Below, piece by piece: positions 6,072 through 8,054 of a stretch of DNA of 8,054 nt (position 1 is its first letter; each line of letters opens with the position of its first letter). The DNA lies in the NCBI GenBank assembly GCA_005885165.1, contig VAXR01000040.1:576-8629 (forward strand). Direction: 5' to 3'. The notes beneath the pieces are model-generated. The model was not told where the DNA came from. It did no database searches and worked only from the letters and a program-made list of their open reading frames with translations. The DNA comes from Actinomycetota bacterium. GTDB lineage: Bacteria > Actinomycetota > Thermoleophilia > Solirubrobacterales > Thermoleophilaceae. A program made the position numbers and the translations under genes.

Positions 6072-7301
6072 CTAATTGAGTAATTGAGGTGCCGCGTGGC
6101 CCGAGCGTGCTACTTCCTCAGCGCCCTCCTCCGCCATCCGCTCGATCACCCGCGCGCAGAAGCGGACGGAGTCCGCCACCGTGCCGTAGTCGACCCTGTC
6201 CGCCGTGTCGGTGGGCCAGTGGTAGTTGGTCGGGAGCCTGAAGGCGTCCACCGTGCCGAGCATGGCCGTCGGATAGCCGGCTTTGAGCGGAATCAGGCCG
6301 TCGGTCGCGTTCCTGAAGCGGAGGTCCGGCACGTCGTACGCCCCGATGTCCCGCATGCACGAGCGCAGGAACCGGAGCAGGTCCTTCGGGTACTCGCGTA
6401 CGCCGAGCATGCCCTCGCCCTCGAGCAGCACGAGGTTCGGGGAGCCGAGCGTGTCGAGGCAGATGAACGTCGTCGAGTCGCGCGGGAGCCGCGGGAAGTG
6501 CCGCCGGCCCCACGCGCACATACCCTCCATGAACGACTCCTCCGAGCCCGGGAAGAGGAGGATCACGCGGACGTCGCGCGGGGGTTCGGCCGCCAGCCAG
6601 CGGGCGAGCGAGAGGAGCGCCGCCACGCCGGTGGCGTTGTCGTTGGCGGCCGGTACGACCTGGCTCCTGCCGATGTCGGCCATCGCCGCGGCGTAGCCGG
6701 CGCCGATCGCCGCCCCGGCCAGGCGGAGCCTGCGGATGCGGAGGAGGGAGCCGAGCGCGACCGCCAGCGGAGCCGCAAACGCCCCCCACATCGTGGGCGG
6801 CGTCGTGTTCATGCGGCGGCGGATGCGGTCGGGGAGGGCCGCCAGCACGCGGCGGGGCGGGTCGGGGTGGAACACGAGGCCGGTGTGGGCGGCGTCGTAG
6901 TGGGCGATGAAAACCACGGTGCGCGTAGCGGCGGGATCGCCGAGCTCCGCCGACACGTTGGTCGTGGTCCGCTTCGGCAGCAGGAACCGGCGCAGGAGCC
7001 GCGGGCCCGCCGTGACGTCGTCAGCCGCAGCCGCGGCCCCGGCCGCCCCTAGGGTGATGCCGAGGGCGCCGCCGCGCAGGCCGGCGACGGCCGCGGTGCC
7101 GCAGGCCAGACCGATCGGCCACCAGTACGTGCCGTGGGCGGACTCGACCTCGCTCACGGGCTCGAGTCCCAGGCCCTGCAGCTCGTCGGCGATCAGCTCC
7201 GCGGCTTGGCGCTCGCCCTCGCTGCAGGAGCCGCGCTCGAGCGCTGAGAGTCGCTCGACGCGCTCGCGCAGGCCGGCTTCGTCCAGGAGGGAGGGCGGCA
7301 C
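6072..7301 (-). CDS. M28-family zinc metallopeptidase with membrane-like insertions
   Basis: The 409-residue protein has the full set of M28 (aminopeptidase Y/S) metal and catalytic residues in order: HYD (His134, Asp136), NDN (Asp221), GSEES (Glu254, Glu255), CLDTLG (Asp283) and NYHWPTDT (His361). Two zinc ions and hydrolysis of an N-terminal or small peptide bond would be expected. Two hydrophobic stretches are unusual. Residues 60-93 precede the catalytic core, and 171-209 lie between the first two metal-ligand motifs, suggesting a membrane-attached enzyme. No cleavable signal peptide is evident. The GTG at 7301 is the first start after an in-frame TAG four codons upstream, with GGGTAGG eight bases before it. 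It is the first gene of the four-gene operon. A link to the metabolic enzymes downstream is not obvious; it may simply share their promoter. Confidence 0.85.
   Translation of the reverse strand: MPPSLLDEAGLRERVERLSALERGSCSEGERQAAELIADELQGLGLEPVSEVESAHGTYWWPIGLACGTAAVAGLRGGALGITLGAAGAAAAADDVTAGPRLLRRFLLPKRTTTNVSAELGDPAATRTVVFIAHYDAAHTGLVFHPDPPRRVLAALPDRIRRRMNTTPPTMWGAFAAPLAVALGSLLRIRRLRLAGAAIGAGYAAAMADIGRSQVVPAANDNATGVAALLSLARWLAAEPPRDVRVILLFPGSEESFMEGMCAWGRRHFPRLPRDSTTFICLDTLGSPNLVLLEGEGMLGVREYPKDLLRFLRSCMRDIGAYDVPDLRFRNATDGLIPLKAGYPTAMLGTVDAFRLPTNYHWPTDTADRVDYGTVADSVRFCARVIERMAEEGAEEVARSGHAAPQLLN
6073..6088. repeat. Tandem 8-bp duplication at the peptidase stop codon
   Basis: TAATTGAG occurs twice in direct tandem. 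On the minus strand this spells the last peptidase codons and most of its TAG (...CAA TTA CTC AAT TAG). It is an AT-rich island in GC-rich coding DNA and sits 13 bases before the FAD dehydrogenase start. It looks like a slippage or patch duplication that fixes where the peptidase ends. Confidence 0.6.
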
Positions 7302-7309
7302 GCGGGGAA

Positions 7310-7344
7310 CCTACCCGGGATCGGCGGGGGGAGGTACGGGTAGG
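7310..7344 (-). promoter_or_regulatory. 8-bp inverted repeat that could hide the peptidase ribosome-binding site
   Basis: CCTACCCG (7310-7317) and CGGGTAGG (7337-7344) are perfect inverted repeats with 19 bases between them. In the minus-strand transcript the second arm is CGGGTAGG, ending eight bases before the GTG start, so the only Shine-Dalgarno-like sequence of the gene would be paired in a hairpin. It could control translation or be a DNA operator. The repeat is certain; the role is inferred. Confidence 0.45.
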
Positions 7345-7356
7345 ACCAATTCAGGC

Positions 7357-7375
7357 GCGCGATGACGAATCGCGC
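7357..7375. promoter_or_regulatory. Operator-like dyad GCGCGAT-N5-ATCGCGC
   Basis: GCGCGAT (7357-7363) and ATCGCGC (7369-7375) are perfect 7-bp half-sites around GACGA. The dyad lies near the middle of the divergent intergenic region, beside the AT-rich promoter patch. This is a usual place for a repressor controlling both directions. No regulator gene is in the window to pair with it. Confidence 0.45.
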
Positions 7376-7458
7376 TCCGCGCTGCTAATTTAACGTTCAC
7401 GTTCAAAACCATTTCAGCTCCGCCCAGTCTCTCGCGCCGCCTACGGTCGCTCCGGCCG

Positions 7459-8054
7459 GTGGACGCCGAGCACCGCCATTACAAGTGGTGGGCGCTCTCC
7501 TGCACGAGCCTCGGGATGCTGCTGGCCACCATCAACTCGGGCACGCTGATCATCGCGCTGCCCGACCTCGGGCGCTCGCTCCACACCACGCTGCTCCAGC
7601 TCGTGTGGGTGATCCTCGCCTACATGATCGCCTCGACGGTGCTGGTGCTCACAGCCGGTCGCCTGTCCGACCTCTTCGGCCGCAAGCGCGCATACCTGCT
7701 GGGCTTCGCGATCTTCGCGGCCACTTCGCTCGGGGCCGGCTTCGCCGCGGACGGCACCGAACTGATCCTCTGGCGGATCGCGCAGGGGATCGGCGGGGCG
7801 CTCATCTTCGCGAACTCCTCGGCCCTCGTCACCGACGCCTTCCCGCGCGACCAGCTCGGCGTCGCCATGGGCACGAACACAATGGTCGCGGCGATCGGGC
7901 TCGTCCTCGGGCCGGTGCTCGGCGGCGCGCTCGTGTCGATCTCCTGGCACTGGGTCTTCTGGTTCAACGTGCCCCTCGCGCTCGCGGGAACCGTTTGGGG
8001 CGCGGCCGTCCTTCGCGAGCTGGCCGGGCGCGACACCGTGCGCGGCCTCGACCT
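7459..8054 (+). CDS. MFS transporter, DHA2 (14-TM, EmrB/QacA-like) family, N-terminal part (3' end outside window)
   Basis: From GTG 7459 the frame reads MDAEHRHYKWWALSCTSLGM and stays open to the window edge (198 codons plus two bases). It is the only canonical start between an in-frame TGA at 7363-7365 and the first membrane helix. TM1 is about residues 10-35 (ending in IIALPDL). The loop motif A of major facilitators, GRLSDLFGRKR, is at 67-77. Antiporter motif C, GLVLGPVLGG, is at 147-156, marking a proton-driven exporter. Helices alternate as expected through WVFWFNVPLALAGTVWGAAVL. Such proteins in the plasma membrane expel drugs, dyes or metabolites; the substrate cannot be told here. 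No clear Shine-Dalgarno site precedes the start. It is divergent from the ThDP operon and shares its control region, so co-regulation is possible. Confidence 0.88.
   Translation, partial: MDAEHRHYKWWALSCTSLGMLLATINSGTLIIALPDLGRSLHTTLLQLVWVILAYMIASTVLVLTAGRLSDLFGRKRAYLLGFAIFAATSLGAGFAADGTELILWRIAQGIGGALIFANSSALVTDAFPRDQLGVAMGTNTMVAAIGLVLGPVLGGALVSISWHWVFWFNVPLALAGTVWGAAVLRELAGRDTVRGLD

Larger units (their letters stand above)
7302..7458. promoter_or_regulatory. Divergent promoter region between the peptidase operon and the MFS transporter
   Basis: These 157 bases separate two divergent starts (GTG at 7301 minus, GTG at 7459 plus) and must hold promoters for both. The most AT-rich segment is 7384-7416 (contains CTAATTTAACG and TTCAAAACCATTTC), including tandem ACGTTC copies at 7393-7398 and 7399-7404. 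TAATTT (7386-7391, plus) and TTAAAT (minus complement of 7387-7392) are -10-like, but no convincing -35 pair is visible for either, so exact promoters are not called. The two dyads at 7310-7344 and 7357-7375 are listed separately. Confidence 0.5.

Noticed and set aside
6084..7052. A 322-codon plus-strand frame opposite the peptidase
   Set aside because: The M28 metal-binding motifs are on the minus strand, and the plus frame reads as Arg/Val/Ala-rich noise.
7441..8036. Minus-strand frames of 169 and 138 codons at the right end
   Set aside because: They are shadows of the plus-strand MFS transporter, which has motif A, motif C and alternating membrane helices.

Overview
The window is a very GC-rich stretch of bacterial chromosome with strong GC-ending codon bias, GTG starts on several genes, and proteins that read as actinobacterial. 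My best guess is class Thermoleophilia (Solirubrobacterales/Gaiellales-like). That rests on the style of the proteins, not on a marker gene. I see no rRNA, tRNA, CRISPR array, transposase or phage gene.

Layout. (1) Bases 3-635, plus strand: the 3' end of a phospholipase C/phosphoesterase-family gene that runs off the left edge. (2) Bases 636-1030: a non-coding gap between convergent genes, packed with inverted repeats. They include two long hairpins, a perfect 20-bp palindrome and a GTTAC-based dyad. (3) Bases 1031-7301, minus strand: a tight four-gene array, read in the order M28-family metallopeptidase with membrane segments, PRK12834-type FAD-binding dehydrogenase, PoxB-like thiamine-diphosphate (ThDP) enzyme, benzoylformate-decarboxylase-like ThDP enzyme. 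The gaps are 12 nt, a one-base TGATG overlap, and 5 nt, so this is very probably one operon. (4) Bases 7302-7458: a divergent promoter region with an AT-rich patch and two clear dyads. One dyad could fold over the ribosome-binding region of the peptidase gene. (5) Bases 7459-8054, plus strand: the first 198 codons of a DHA2-type (14-TM, EmrB/QacA-like) major facilitator transporter that runs off the right edge.

The operon is the biological centre. Two different ThDP-dependent 2-oxo-acid enzymes sit in tandem with a flavin dehydrogenase of the 3-ketosteroid-dehydrogenase/fumarate-reductase fold. This suggests a small oxidative or decarboxylating pathway on an organic acid, with an unknown substrate. 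The BFD-like enzyme keeps Ser26, Glu47 and His70 of Pseudomonas putida benzoylformate decarboxylase at identical numbering. It appears to have Tyr in place of catalytic His281, and Glu in place of the Asp of the GDG magnesium motif, so 'benzoylformate decarboxylase' should not be taken as its proven activity. The divergent transporter may move a substrate or product, but only position supports this.

All family assignments come from motifs and remembered homologues. No database search was possible.
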